Source of the DNA: Avibacterium avium
GTDB taxonomy: Bacteria > Pseudomonadota > Gammaproteobacteria > Enterobacterales > Pasteurellaceae
Assembly (NCBI RefSeq): GCF_900454535.1
Contig: NZ_UGSP01000001.1
Location: forward strand, 1,609,501-1,673,500
DNA: 64,000 nucleotides
Direction of reading: 5' to 3'
Shown: piece after piece, positions 1 through 8,321 of the stretch
Layout: the number at the start of each line of letters is the position of its first letter
How positions within the stretch are numbered: the stretch's first letter is position 1
Position numbers and translations under genes: made by a program
Notes under the pieces: model-generated
What the model saw: only the letters and a program-made list of their open reading frames with translations
What the model was told of the DNA's origin: nothing
Database searches by the model: none

Positions 1-2937
1 AACCACACGGAATGTCATTGTTAAGTGCGGTGGAATTTGCGCGAGATTCCATTCATCAGGGGCAACATAAACACCTGTGATTTTGCGTAATTCCGCAGAC
101 AACGTTTCTAGCAAGGGTTTGTCCACATCATTCACGCGGCCAAGAAAGGCTTCCGCATAATTCGGTGCTGGCACAAAATGGCGACGTAATGTTTTTGGTA
201 AGGATTTAATCAGGGCGATAATCAATTCTTTGCGTAAGCCCGGAATTTGCCAGTCAAAGCCCTGCATTTCCACTTGGTTAAGCAGTGGCAAAGGAATATG
301 CACGGTTACGCCATCGGCTTCCATACCCGGTTCAAATTGATAGCTAAGCTTTAATTTTAAATTGCCTTGATGCCAGAAATTAGGAAAATCTAGCTCGCTG
401 ACATTGGCGTTATCATTGGTGAGAAAGGCTTTTTCAAAATTTAGCAATTCAGGATCTTTTTGCCGCGCTTTTTTCCACCAAGTATCAAAATGCTTTTGCG
501 ACACCACTTCTGTGCCAATGCGTTGATCATAAAATTCAAATAAACGGCGTTCGTCCACCAAAATATCTCGGCGGCGTGTTTTATGCTCTAACTCTTCCAC
601 TTCGCGAATCAGCCGTTGATTTTGCAAGAAGAAGGTGTGTTTCGTGTGCCAATTTCCTTCCACCAAGGCAGATTGAATGAAAATTTCACGGCTCACCGCA
701 GGATCAATTTTGCCATAGTTCACAGGACGACTTGCCACAATCGGCACGCCATAAAGGGTGACTTTTTCATTGGCGATAACCGCCCCTTTGGATTTTGACC
801 AGCGAGGCTCGGCATAAGATTTTTTCACTAAATGCTGTGCCAATGGCTCAATCCATTCGGGATCGATCTCTGCCAGCATTCGTCCCCATAATTTGGAGGT
901 TTCCACTAATTCCGCTGCCATACACCATTTGGGCTGCTTCTTGAATAGCACGGAATTAGGAAAAATTGCAAAATGGGCATTTCTTGCGCCTAAATATTGC
1001 TGTTTTTCCGCTTCTTTCATACCAATATGAGAAAGCAAACCCGATAAAAGTGCGGTGTGAATTTGCGGATATTCTGCCGCTTGTGAATTAATCGGCAAGC
1101 CCATCTCACGCACGGTAAGGCGGATTTGATGATAAATATCTTGCCATTCCCGCACGCGGATATAATTCAAATAATCTTTCTGACACAAACGGCGGAACTG
1201 ATTTTTGCTCAAGGCTTTTTGCTGTTCTTGCAGATAATTCCACAAGTTTAAGAACGCGAGAAAATCGGATTTTTTATCCGCAAAACGGCGATGTTTTTCA
1301 TCTGCCGCTTGTTGTTTTTCTTGTGGACGCTCTCTAGGATCTTGAATGGAAAGGGCTGCCACGATGATCATCACTTCGTGCAAACAACCGAGCTTCGCCG
1401 CTTCAATCATCATTCGCCCCAAACGAGGATCAACAGGTAGCTGAGCAAGCTGGCGTCCAATCTGGGTGAGCTGACGTTTTTCGCCGTGCTTGGTTTTCAC
1501 GATTTGGAAGGCTTGCAATTCTTCCAATAACTTAATGCCGTCTTGAATATGGCGTTTGTCAGGGGCATCTACGAAAGGAAATGCACTAACATCATCAAGC
1601 CCAAGGGCGGTCATTTGCAAAATAACCGAGGCGAGATTGGTACGCAAAATTTCAGGATCGGTAAATTCTGGGCGCTGATTAAAATCCTCTTCCGAATACA
1701 GGCGGATACAAATCCCTTCGGATACCCGTCCACAACGGCCTTTGCGTTGATTTGCCGAAGCTTGTGAAATCGGCTCAATAGGCAGGCGTTGTACTTTGGT
1801 ACGGTAACTATAACGGGAAATGCGCGCCGTGCCGGGGTCGATCACATATTTAATCCCTGGCACGGTCAGTGAAGTTTCTGCCACGTTGGTGGCAAGCACA
1901 ATACGATTTAAGCCACTTGGGTGAAAAATTTTGTTTTGCTCTTGTGCCGATAAGCGAGCAAAGAGCGGTAGGATTTCCGTATGTTTTAAGTGCTGTTTTT
2001 CCAAGGCTTCCGCGGTATCACGAATTTCACGCTCACCATTGAGAAAAATCAAAATATCGCCCCGCCCCTCAGCCTGCAATTCCTCTACGGCATCGAGAAT
2101 GCCTTGCAACTGATCTTGCTCTTCATTCTCTGCGATAGGGCGATAACGCACCTCCACAGGGAACGTTCGCCCCGAAACCTCAATAATCGGTGCATTATTA
2201 AAATGACGCGAAAAACGCTCTACATCAATGGTTGCCGAGGTGATAATCACTTTTAAATCTGGGCGTTTTGGCAACAGCTGTTTTAAATAACCAAGAATAA
2301 AATCGTTATTTAGGCTGCGTTCGTGAGCTTCGTCAATGATCAAAGTATCGTATTGATTTAAAAAAGGATCACTTTGAATTTCGGCGAGTAAAATACCATC
2401 TGTCATCAGCTTAATTTGAGTATCATCACTGATTTGATCATTAAAACGCACCTTATAGCCCACCAGCGTTCCTAGCTCACAATGTAGCTCTTCTGCAATG
2501 CGTGTTGCCACAGAGCGTGCGGCAATGCGGCGCGGTTGGGTGTGTCCGATCAAGCCTTTTTTTCCACGACCTAATGCAAGGCACATTTTTGGCAATTGGG
2601 TGGTTTTACCTGACCCCGTTTCGCCTGCAATAATCACCACTTGGTTTTCTTCAATAGCTTTGAGAATTTCATCTTTGTGCTGGCTTACGGGCAAGTTTTC
2701 AGGAAATTCAATTTTTCCAACCGCACTTTTCCGTTGATGTAAACGTGCTTGCGCCTGCTGAATTTGTAATTGAATTTCTGCTGCGACTTTTTCTTGGGTT
2801 TGTGGATTTTTGATTTGATGCAGCCCTTTAATTCGCCCTTTCAGACGGCGATAATCCACGTTCATCATCTCCGTTAATTGAGCAGATAAGGCTTTTTGTA
2901 ATGGGCTAAATGGCTGTTTGTGTTTTGTATTTTTCAT
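1..2937 (-). CDS. hrpA: ATP-dependent RNA helicase HrpA, 5' part (runs off the left edge)
   Basis: DEAH-box RNA helicase of the HrpA family, which in E. coli acts on mRNA and in rescue of stalled ribosomes. The reading frame is open from the ATG at 2937 to base 1, giving 979 residues of a protein usually near 1,300. Walker A GETGSGKT lies at about residues 105-112, the DEAH box at 202-205, the SAT motif at 234-236, and the helicase motif VI sequence QRKGRCGR further on. The HrpA-specific C-terminal region follows and is cut by the window edge. The N-terminal 90 residues are charged and Gln-rich. The gene seems to stand alone; the next gene (rplT) ends 334 bases away. Family assignment is firm; the C-terminus is not visible. 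Confidence 0.96.
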   Translation of the reverse strand, partial: MKNTKHKQPFSPLQKALSAQLTEMMNVDYRRLKGRIKGLHQIKNPQTQEKVAAEIQLQIQQAQARLHQRKSAVGKIEFPENLPVSQHKDEILKAIEENQVVIIAGETGSGKTTQLPKMCLALGRGKKGLIGHTQPRRIAARSVATRIAEELHCELGTLVGYKVRFNDQISDDTQIKLMTDGILLAEIQSDPFLNQYDTLIIDEAHERSLNNDFILGYLKQLLPKRPDLKVIITSATIDVERFSRHFNNAPIIEVSGRTFPVEVRYRPIAENEEQDQLQGILDAVEELQAEGRGDILIFLNGEREIRDTAEALEKQHLKHTEILPLFARLSAQEQNKIFHPSGLNRIVLATNVAETSLTVPGIKYVIDPGTARISRYSYRTKVQRLPIEPISQASANQRKGRCGRVSEGICIRLYSEEDFNQRPEFTDPEILRTNLASVILQMTALGLDDVSAFPFVDAPDKRHIQDGIKLLEELQAFQIVKTKHGEKRQLTQIGRQLAQLPVDPRLGRMMIEAAKLGCLHEVMIIVAALSIQDPRERPQEKQQAADEKHRRFADKKSDFLAFLNLWNYLQEQQKALSKNQFRRLCQKDYLNYIRVREWQDIYHQIRLTVREMGLPINSQAAEYPQIHTALLSGLLSHIGMKEAEKQQYLGARNAHFAIFPNSVLFKKQPKWCMAAELVETSKLWGRMLAEIDPEWIEPLAQHLVKKSYAEPRWSKSKGAVIANEKVTLYGVPIVASRPVNYGKIDPAVSREIFIQSALVEGNWHTKHTFFLQNQRLIREVEELEHKTRRRDILVDERRLFEFYDQRIGTEVVSQKHFDTWWKKARQKDPELLNFEKAFLTNDNANVSELDFPNFWHQGNLKLKLSYQFEPGMEADGVTVHIPLPLLNQVEMQGFDWQIPGLRKELIIALIKSLPKTLRRHFVPAPNYAEAFLGRVNDVDKPLLETLSAELRKITGVYVAPDEWNLAQIPPHLTMTFRVV

Positions 2938-3098
2938 TGGTTTTATATATAGGATCACGTCCGTTTTCATCAGGCGTGAAATGATAAATTGTATGAATGA
3001 TTTTCAAGGTTTTCTGTTTATCTATTTGTGGGCAAGTTTACTAAAAACAATCAAAAAATAAATAAAATTTGCACCGCACTTTGTTTTTTGTTTTATGC

Positions 3099-3120
3099 GG
3101 ACGGACACATAGGTCCGTCC
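3099..3120. repeat. short palindromic REP-like element (GGACGGAC...GTCCGTCC)
   Basis: Perfect 8-bp inverted repeat GGACGGAC/GTCCGTCC with a six-base loop, followed directly by CTAC, in a non-coding gap. GC content is well above the surroundings. It looks like a small interspersed palindromic repeat rather than a terminator, because no T run follows on either strand. Only one copy is in this window, so repeat status is inferred. Confidence 0.45.
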
Positions 3121-3129
3121 CTACAAGGC

Positions 3130-3170
3130 AAAGAGCGGTGGGAAAATTCATCATTTTTTCACCGCTCTTT
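3130..3170. repeat. inverted repeat with USS-like arms (AAGAGCGGT)
   Basis: An 11-bp stem (AAAGAGCGGTG / CACCGCTCTTT) with a loop of about 19 bases. Each arm differs from the uptake signal AAGTGCGGT by the same base (T to A), so the dyad has kept its pairing while leaving the USS consensus. It sits between hrpA and rplT, both on the minus strand. No strong T run follows, so terminator function is weakly supported. The remaining bases of the 334-base gap (2938-3271) hold one exact USS near 3072, the REP-like palindrome and the rplT terminator; no gene is visible. Confidence 0.45.
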
Positions 3171-3223
3171 AAGGGATAAAAAACCTTGATAAATCATTCT
3201 TATGCGTAGCAAAATCAGCTTAT

Positions 3224-3252
3224 AAGAAAAAGGACGCTATGTAGCGTCCTTT
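3224..3252 (-). terminator. rho-independent terminator of infC-rpmI-rplT
   Basis: An 11-bp perfect stem AAAGGACGCTA/TAGCGTCCTTT with a two-base loop, followed on the minus strand by a run of T. It lies 20 bases after the rplT stop codon. Confidence 0.85.
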
Positions 3253-3271
3253 CACAATCAGTCTTTAAAAA

Positions 3272-3628
<357 letters not shown>

Positions 3629-3690
3629 TTAATCTCCTATACAATATTATTAACTAAAATTCACTTGACGTACGCTTTACTTGTTTACGC

Positions 3691-3888
3691 TTATGCGTAT
3701 GGCAAGCAGGCTACAACTAAAACTTGGTCTGCTTTCGCAACCATTGATTTATGACGTAGATGACGTTTACGTTTAGTGGTTTTCTTAGTCAAAATATGAC
3801 GTAAGTGAGATTGTTTACGTTTGAAACCGCCAGAAGCTGTTTTTTTGAAACGCTTCGCAGCACCACGTACTGTTTTAATTTTAGGCAT
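3691..3888 (-). CDS. rpmI: 50S ribosomal protein L35
   Basis: Ribosomal protein L35 (bL35), 65 residues, starting [17 protein letters not shown] and ending with a basic tail, as usual for the family. It is a structural protein of the large ribosomal subunit. It sits between infC and rplT on the minus strand. The 222-base gap upstream holds a terminator-like hairpin and two further stem-loops, consistent with a regulated leader (listed separately). Confidence 0.98.
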
Positions 3889-3984
3889 TGTTTAAATAAC
3901 TCCGCATTGTTTAAGTTAGGTTGGATAATTAGGCGAATTCAATTTAATAATAAATTACTTGTAAAGCACTAATTATTTCTATTT

Positions 3985-4038
3985 GTTAGCCAAAGGCTAG
4001 CATACACAAGGAAATCAGGTTGCGTAGTTTACCTGATT
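3985..4038 (-). promoter_or_regulatory. candidate L20-responsive leader upstream of rpmI (two stem-loops)
   Basis: Two stem-loops in the infC-rpmI gap: AATCAGGT/ACCTGATT (4013-4020 with 4031-4038, perfect 8 bp) and GTTAGCC/GGCTAGC (3985-4001, three-base loop). In E. coli the corresponding leader folds into an L20-binding structure that blocks rpmI translation. I see structured RNA in the right place; binding of L20 here is inference from that precedent. Confidence 0.4.
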
Positions 4039-4060
4039 ATCACTTTGTTTTTCTGCAAGG

Positions 4061-4091
4061 AAAAACGGACGAATTTTATAAGATCCGTCCG
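4061..4091 (-). terminator. terminator-like hairpin directly after infC
   Basis: On the minus strand a GC-rich stem (CGGACG/CGTCCG plus extra A-T pairs around one mismatch) is followed by TTTTT, 20 bases after the infC stop. It would partly or conditionally end infC transcripts before rpmI-rplT. The shape is clear; the efficiency cannot be read. Confidence 0.65.
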
Positions 4092-4110
4092 CTTTACGCA
4101 AGAAATAAAA

Positions 4111-4653
4111 TTATTTTTTCTTCGGTGCAATCACCATTACAGCTTGGCGACCTTCTAATTTACCCGGTGCTGACTCAATCATTGCGATTTCTGAGGTATC
4201 TTCTTTAACGCGCTCTAACACATTTAGACCAATATCTTGGTGAGCCATTTCGCGTCCGCGAAAACGCACGGTAATTTTTACTTTATCGCCATCTTCCAAG
4301 AAACGTAAGATGCTACGCAATTTAACTTGGTAATCACCTTCATCTGTTCCTGGACGGAATTTAATTTCTTTAACTTGAACAACTTTTTGTTTTTTCTTCT
4401 GTTCTTTTGCCGCTTTTTCTTTTTCGTACATAAATTTACCGTAATTCATAATACGACATACTGGCGGCTCCGCATTAGGACTGATTTCAACTAAATCTAA
4501 TTCTGCTTCATCAGCTTTTGCTAATGCTTCTTGGATAGAAACGATACCGAGTTGTTCACCATTTTGATCGGTTAAACGAACCTCTTTTACACCACGAATC
4601 TCATCATTTAGACGATGGGCGCGGTTTGTTTGGACACGTTTTGCGGTTTTAAT
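4111..4653 (-). CDS. infC: translation initiation factor IF-3 (ATT start)
   Basis: IF-3 keeps ribosomal subunits apart and checks start-codon choice. The frame extends upstream of its first ATG and reads [18 protein letters not shown], matching the known N-terminus of IF-3. The start is therefore the non-canonical ATT at 4651-4653, giving 180 residues as in E. coli. AGAAGGA lies upstream; two more ATT codons precede it in frame (4656, 4659), so the exact ATT is chosen by alignment to the E. coli start (ATT then a Lys codon). An ATT start is the known device by which IF-3 limits its own synthesis. thrS, the usual upstream neighbour, is absent here; lpdA lies upstream instead. Confidence 0.96.
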   Translation of the reverse strand: MKTAKRVQTNRAHRLNDEIRGVKEVRLTDQNGEQLGIVSIQEALAKADEAELDLVEISPNAEPPVCRIMNYGKFMYEKEKAAKEQKKKQKVVQVKEIKFRPGTDEGDYQVKLRSILRFLEDGDKVKITVRFRGREMAHQDIGLNVLERVKEDTSEIAMIESAPGKLEGRQAVMVIAPKKK

Positions 4654-4667
4654 AATAATATTCCTTC
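4651..4667 (-). promoter_or_regulatory. infC ribosome binding site and ATT start region
   Basis: AAGGA followed by three consecutive ATT codons before the Lys codon. This rare start is discriminated against by IF-3 itself in E. coli, giving negative feedback. The third ATT best matches the family N-terminus. Confidence 0.75.
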
Positions 4668-4814
4668 TAATCGATTAAATCTAAAATCTACTTATTTTGA
4701 ACAAAGTAGAATTCATTATTTGTATTTTTACTCTTTGAAGTTTAAGAGAAAAACGTCAAAATTCTAATAGATTTTAACCAACAATGCAACGCTGATTAAG
4801 TATTTATTATAAGA

Positions 4815-4848
4815 AAAGGGCTAAGTAAGAAATCTTATTTAGCCCTTT
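4815..4848 (-). terminator. rho-independent terminator of aceE-aceF-lpdA
   Basis: Long stem AAAGGGCTAA.../...TTAGCCCTTT with a short A/T loop, followed on the minus strand by TTTTC. It lies about 27 bases after the lpdA stop. Confidence 0.8.
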
Positions 4849-4875
4849 ATTCACAATTGCTTTTATATTAGAAAA

Positions 4876-6300
4876 TTACTTTTTCTTTTTCGCTTTTGGA
4901 TTTGGTAAGTCGGTGATTGAACCTTCAAACACTTCTGCCGCTAAGCCAACAGATTCGTGTAAGGTTGGGTGAGCGTGGATAGTTAATGCAAGATCTTCTG
5001 CATCACAACCCATTTCAATCGCAAGACCGATTTCACCTAGCAATTCACCACCGTTTGTCCCTACGATCGCACCACCGATAATGCGATGAGTATCTTTATC
5101 GAAGATCAATTTGGTTAAACCATCTGCACAGTCAGAGGCGATCGCACGACCTGACGCTGCCCAAGGGAATTTCGCCACTTCGTAGTTAATGCCTTCGGCT
5201 TTACATTCTTTCTCGGTTTTACCTACCCAAGCCACTTCTGGCTCAGTGTATGCGATAGATGGAATCACTTTCGGATCGAAATAGTGTTTTTGTCCTGCAA
5301 TAACTTCTGCTGCAACATGGCCTTCGTGTACGCCTTTGTGAGCAAGCATTGGTTGTCCCACAATATCACCAATCGCGAAGATGTGTGGTACGTTGGTACG
5401 CATTTGTTTATCTGTATGGATAAAGCCACTATCGTCCACTTCTACACCAGCCACATTGGCATCGATCAATTTACCATTTGGTGTACGACCGATCGCCACT
5501 AACACAGCGTCATAACGGCGTGTTTCGTTCGCTGCTTTGCCTTCCATTGAGACATAAATACCGTCTTCTTTCGCTTCAACTGCAGTTACTTTGGTTTCAA
5601 GTAATAAGTTGAATTTCTTCTCGATACGTTTTGTGTAGATTTGAACAATATCTTTATCCGCTGCTGGGATCACTTGATCAAACATTTCTACTACGTCAAT
5701 GTTAGAACCGAGTGCGTGATATACCGTACCCATTTCAAGACCGATAATACCACCGCCCATAATTAATAGGTTTTTCGGCACTTCTTTTAATTTAAGCGCG
5801 TCTGTTGAATCCCAAATGCGTGGATCTTCGTGTGGGATAAATGGCAATTGAATTGGGCGTGAACCCGCTGCGATAATAGCATTATCAAAATGAATAGTGG
5901 TTTCCCCTTCATCGCCTGCAACGATAATGGTGTTAGGGCCTGAGAATTTACCGTAACCATTTACCACTTGCACTTTACGCATTTTAGCCATTCCCGCTAA
6001 GCCGCCAGTTAATTGGTTGATTACTTTTTCTTTCCAACCACGGATTTTGTCAATGTCAGTTTGCGGTTCACCAAATACGATGCCGTGTTCCGCTAAAGAT
6101 TTTGCTTCTTCAATAACTTTGGCAACGTGTAATAAGGCTTTAGATGGGATACAACCCACGTTTAAGCACACCCCACCAAGGGTTGAATAACGTTCAACAA
6201 TAACGGTATCCAAGCCTAAGTCCGCACAACGGAATGCCGCAGAATAACCTGCAGGGCCTGCACCAAGTACAACAACTTGTGTTTTAATCTCTTTATTCAT
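4876..6300 (-). CDS. lpdA: dihydrolipoyl dehydrogenase (E3)
   Basis: Flavoprotein that reoxidises dihydrolipoyl groups with NAD+ in the pyruvate and 2-oxoglutarate dehydrogenase complexes and the glycine cleavage system. 474 residues, as in E. coli. FAD motif GAGPAGYSAA is at residues 13-22 and the redox-active disulfide lies in GGVCLNVGC (C45 and C50). A second nucleotide-binding motif (GGGIIGLEMG) sits near the middle, and the C-terminal HAHPTLHES holds the catalytic His. The tail is Lys-rich. It is the third gene of the pyruvate dehydrogenase operon, 86 bases after aceF, and shares its E3 role with other complexes. Confidence 0.98.
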   Translation of the reverse strand: MNKEIKTQVVVLGAGPAGYSAAFRCADLGLDTVIVERYSTLGGVCLNVGCIPSKALLHVAKVIEEAKSLAEHGIVFGEPQTDIDKIRGWKEKVINQLTGGLAGMAKMRKVQVVNGYGKFSGPNTIIVAGDEGETTIHFDNAIIAAGSRPIQLPFIPHEDPRIWDSTDALKLKEVPKNLLIMGGGIIGLEMGTVYHALGSNIDVVEMFDQVIPAADKDIVQIYTKRIEKKFNLLLETKVTAVEAKEDGIYVSMEGKAANETRRYDAVLVAIGRTPNGKLIDANVAGVEVDDSGFIHTDKQMRTNVPHIFAIGDIVGQPMLAHKGVHEGHVAAEVIAGQKHYFDPKVIPSIAYTEPEVAWVGKTEKECKAEGINYEVAKFPWAASGRAIASDCADGLTKLIFDKDTHRIIGGAIVGTNGGELLGEIGLAIEMGCDAEDLALTIHAHPTLHESVGLAAEVFEGSITDLPNPKAKKKK

Positions 6301-6350
6301 TTTTTACCTCGTTAAATTGTTGCGATTTTTACACCGCACTTTAACTAAAC

Positions 6351-6379
6351 AGCGTTTCCCATTATCAATGAGAAACGCT
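6351..6379 (-). promoter_or_regulatory. intercistronic stem-loop between aceF and lpdA
   Basis: Stem AGCGTTTC/GAAACGCT (8 bp) with a 13-base loop in the 86-base aceF-lpdA gap. No strong T run follows on the minus strand, so it is more likely an RNA processing or stability element than a terminator. An exact USS lies beside it near 6332. Confidence 0.45.
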
Positions 6380-6386
6380 AAGGAAA

Positions 6387-8270
6387 TTACATTACTAAAC
6401 GGCGAAGGTCGCTTAATACGCCATTGATGAAGGTGATAAATCTTGCACCGTCTGCTCCATCGATCACGCGGTGATCGTAAGAGAGCGATAATGGTAACAT
6501 TAAGCGTGGGGTGAATTCTTTACCGTTCCACACTGGTGTCATTTCAGATTTAGACACACCTAAAATAGCCACTTCTGGCGCATTCACGATTGGGGTAAAT
6601 TGTGTACCACCAATACCGCCTAGGCTTGAAATGGTGAAACAGCCACCTTGCATATCAGATGCAGTTAATTTACCTGCACGGGCTTTTTTCGAGATTTCAG
6701 CTAATTCGCGTGAAAGCTCGATGATGCCTTTTTTGTTTACATCTTTAAATACAGGCACAACTAAGCCGTTTGGTGTATCTACCGCTACGCCAATGTTGAT
6801 GTATTTTTTCAAGATCAAGCTTTGTGCATCTTCAGATAATGAGCTATTAAAGCGTGGGTAAGCTTCTAAGGCTTTCGCTACTGCTTTCATAATGAACACA
6901 AGTGGGGTGATTTTTACATCAAGTTTTTGTTTTTCCGCAAGCACATTTTGCTCTTTACGGAATTGCTCTAAATCTGTGATGTCTGCTTTATCCCATTGTG
7001 TAACGTGTGGAATCATTACCCAGTTACGGTGTAAGTTCGCACCAGAGATTTTTTGGATACGGCCTAATTCAACTTGCTCTACTTCACCGAATTTGCTGAA
7101 GTCCACTTTCGGCCAAGGGAGTAAGCCTAAACCTGCACCATTCGCTGCACCTGTTGATGCTGCGGATACAGAACCGCTTTCTACCGCTTTCACCGCTGCT
7201 TTCACATAGGCTTGAACGTCTTCTTTCAGGATACGACCTTTACGACCTGTTCCTTTCACTTTATCTAGGTTTACCCCAAACTCACGGGCTAAACGGCGAA
7301 CCACAGGGGTTGCGTGAGCAAAACTTGCACTTGCTGTAACTTCTGCTTGGTTAGCAGGCTGCGCTGATTGTGCTGGCGCAGCAGGTGCAGCTGCTTGAGT
7401 TTGTGCAGGTGCCGCTGTTGGTTGAGCCACTGGGGCTGCAGCAGGCGCTGAACCCGCTACTTCAAAACGCATAATTAATGAACCAGTTGAAACTTTATCC
7501 CCTGATTTCACTAAGATTTCTTTTACTACACCGGCAAATGGTGCAGGGACTTCCATTGAAGCTTTGTCGCCTTCAACAGTGATTAATGATTGCTCTTCAG
7601 AAACGCTATCGCCCACAGCAACCATAATTTCAGTTACGTTTACTTCATCACCGCCAATATCTGGAACGTGAACATCTTGTACGCCACCAGATACTGCAGC
7701 AGGTGCTGCTGGTGCTTCAGCCGCTGGTTGAGCAGCTGGTGCTGCGGCAGTGGTTTCAAATTTCATCACTAATGAACCAGTTGAAACTTTATCACCTACT
7801 TTGATAAGAATTTCTTTTACCACACCAGCCACAGGTGCAGGCACTTCCATAGAAGCTTTATCACCTTCTACGTTTAAGATAGATTGCTCTTCTGCAACGC
7901 TATCGCCTACGTTTACTAAAATTTCAGTTACGTTTACTTCATCGCCACCGATATCTGGAACGTGAATTTCAATCACAGAACCACCCGCACTTTGCGGTGC
8001 TGCAGCTTTTTCTTCAGCGGCAGGTGCTGGTGCAGCTGCTGCCCCTTCTAAAATAAACATTGGTGTACCAGTTGAAACTTTATCGCCAACTTTTACTAAT
8101 ACTTCTTTAATTACACCAGTTTCTGGTGAAGGCACTTCCATTGATGCTTTATCGCCTTCAACATTAATTACGGATTGATCAACTTCAACCGTATCACCAG
8201 CTTTTACCATCACTTCGGTAACGGTTACTTCATCGCCACCAATATCTGGAATTTGAATTTCTTTAGCCAT
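6387..8270 (-). CDS. aceF: pyruvate dehydrogenase complex dihydrolipoyl acetyltransferase (E2), three lipoyl domains
   Basis: Core of the pyruvate dehydrogenase complex; moves acetyl groups from E1 to coenzyme A. 627 residues. Three lipoyl domains are visible by the repeated motif GDKASMEVP, with lipoyl lysines at about 41, 138 and 236. They are joined by Ala/Pro-rich flexible linkers, the last one (about 272-315) very rich in Ala, Pro and Gln. A peripheral subunit-binding domain follows (about 320-357), then the catalytic acetyltransferase domain with [12 protein letters not shown] (His about 600). Three lipoyl domains match the E. coli layout. It lies 51 bases after aceE. Confidence 0.98.
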   Translation of the reverse strand: MAKEIQIPDIGGDEVTVTEVMVKAGDTVEVDQSVINVEGDKASMEVPSPETGVIKEVLVKVGDKVSTGTPMFILEGAAAAPAPAAEEKAAAPQSAGGSVIEIHVPDIGGDEVNVTEILVNVGDSVAEEQSILNVEGDKASMEVPAPVAGVVKEILIKVGDKVSTGSLVMKFETTAAAPAAQPAAEAPAAPAAVSGGVQDVHVPDIGGDEVNVTEIMVAVGDSVSEEQSLITVEGDKASMEVPAPFAGVVKEILVKSGDKVSTGSLIMRFEVAGSAPAAAPVAQPTAAPAQTQAAAPAAPAQSAQPANQAEVTASASFAHATPVVRRLAREFGVNLDKVKGTGRKGRILKEDVQAYVKAAVKAVESGSVSAASTGAANGAGLGLLPWPKVDFSKFGEVEQVELGRIQKISGANLHRNWVMIPHVTQWDKADITDLEQFRKEQNVLAEKQKLDVKITPLVFIMKAVAKALEAYPRFNSSLSEDAQSLILKKYINIGVAVDTPNGLVVPVFKDVNKKGIIELSRELAEISKKARAGKLTASDMQGGCFTISSLGGIGGTQFTPIVNAPEVAILGVSKSEMTPVWNGKEFTPRLMLPLSLSYDHRVIDGADGARFITFINGVLSDLRRLVM

Positions 8271-8288
8271 TTTCTTTTTTCCTCAAAA

Positions 8289-8312
8289 CTCCCCCTGCCA
8301 AAGCAAGGGGAG
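8289..8312 (-). promoter_or_regulatory. intercistronic stem-loop between aceE and aceF
   Basis: On the minus strand CTCCCC and GGGGAG pair around a loop of about 11 bases, then TTTT. It lies in the 51-base gap before aceF. It could be a partial terminator or an mRNA processing site that adjusts E1 against E2. Confidence 0.4.
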
Positions 8313-8321
8313 CGATGTTAA

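Noticed and set aside
616-2737. Plus-strand frames opposite hrpA
   Set aside because: They lie entirely within the hrpA reading frame region and show no domain signatures.
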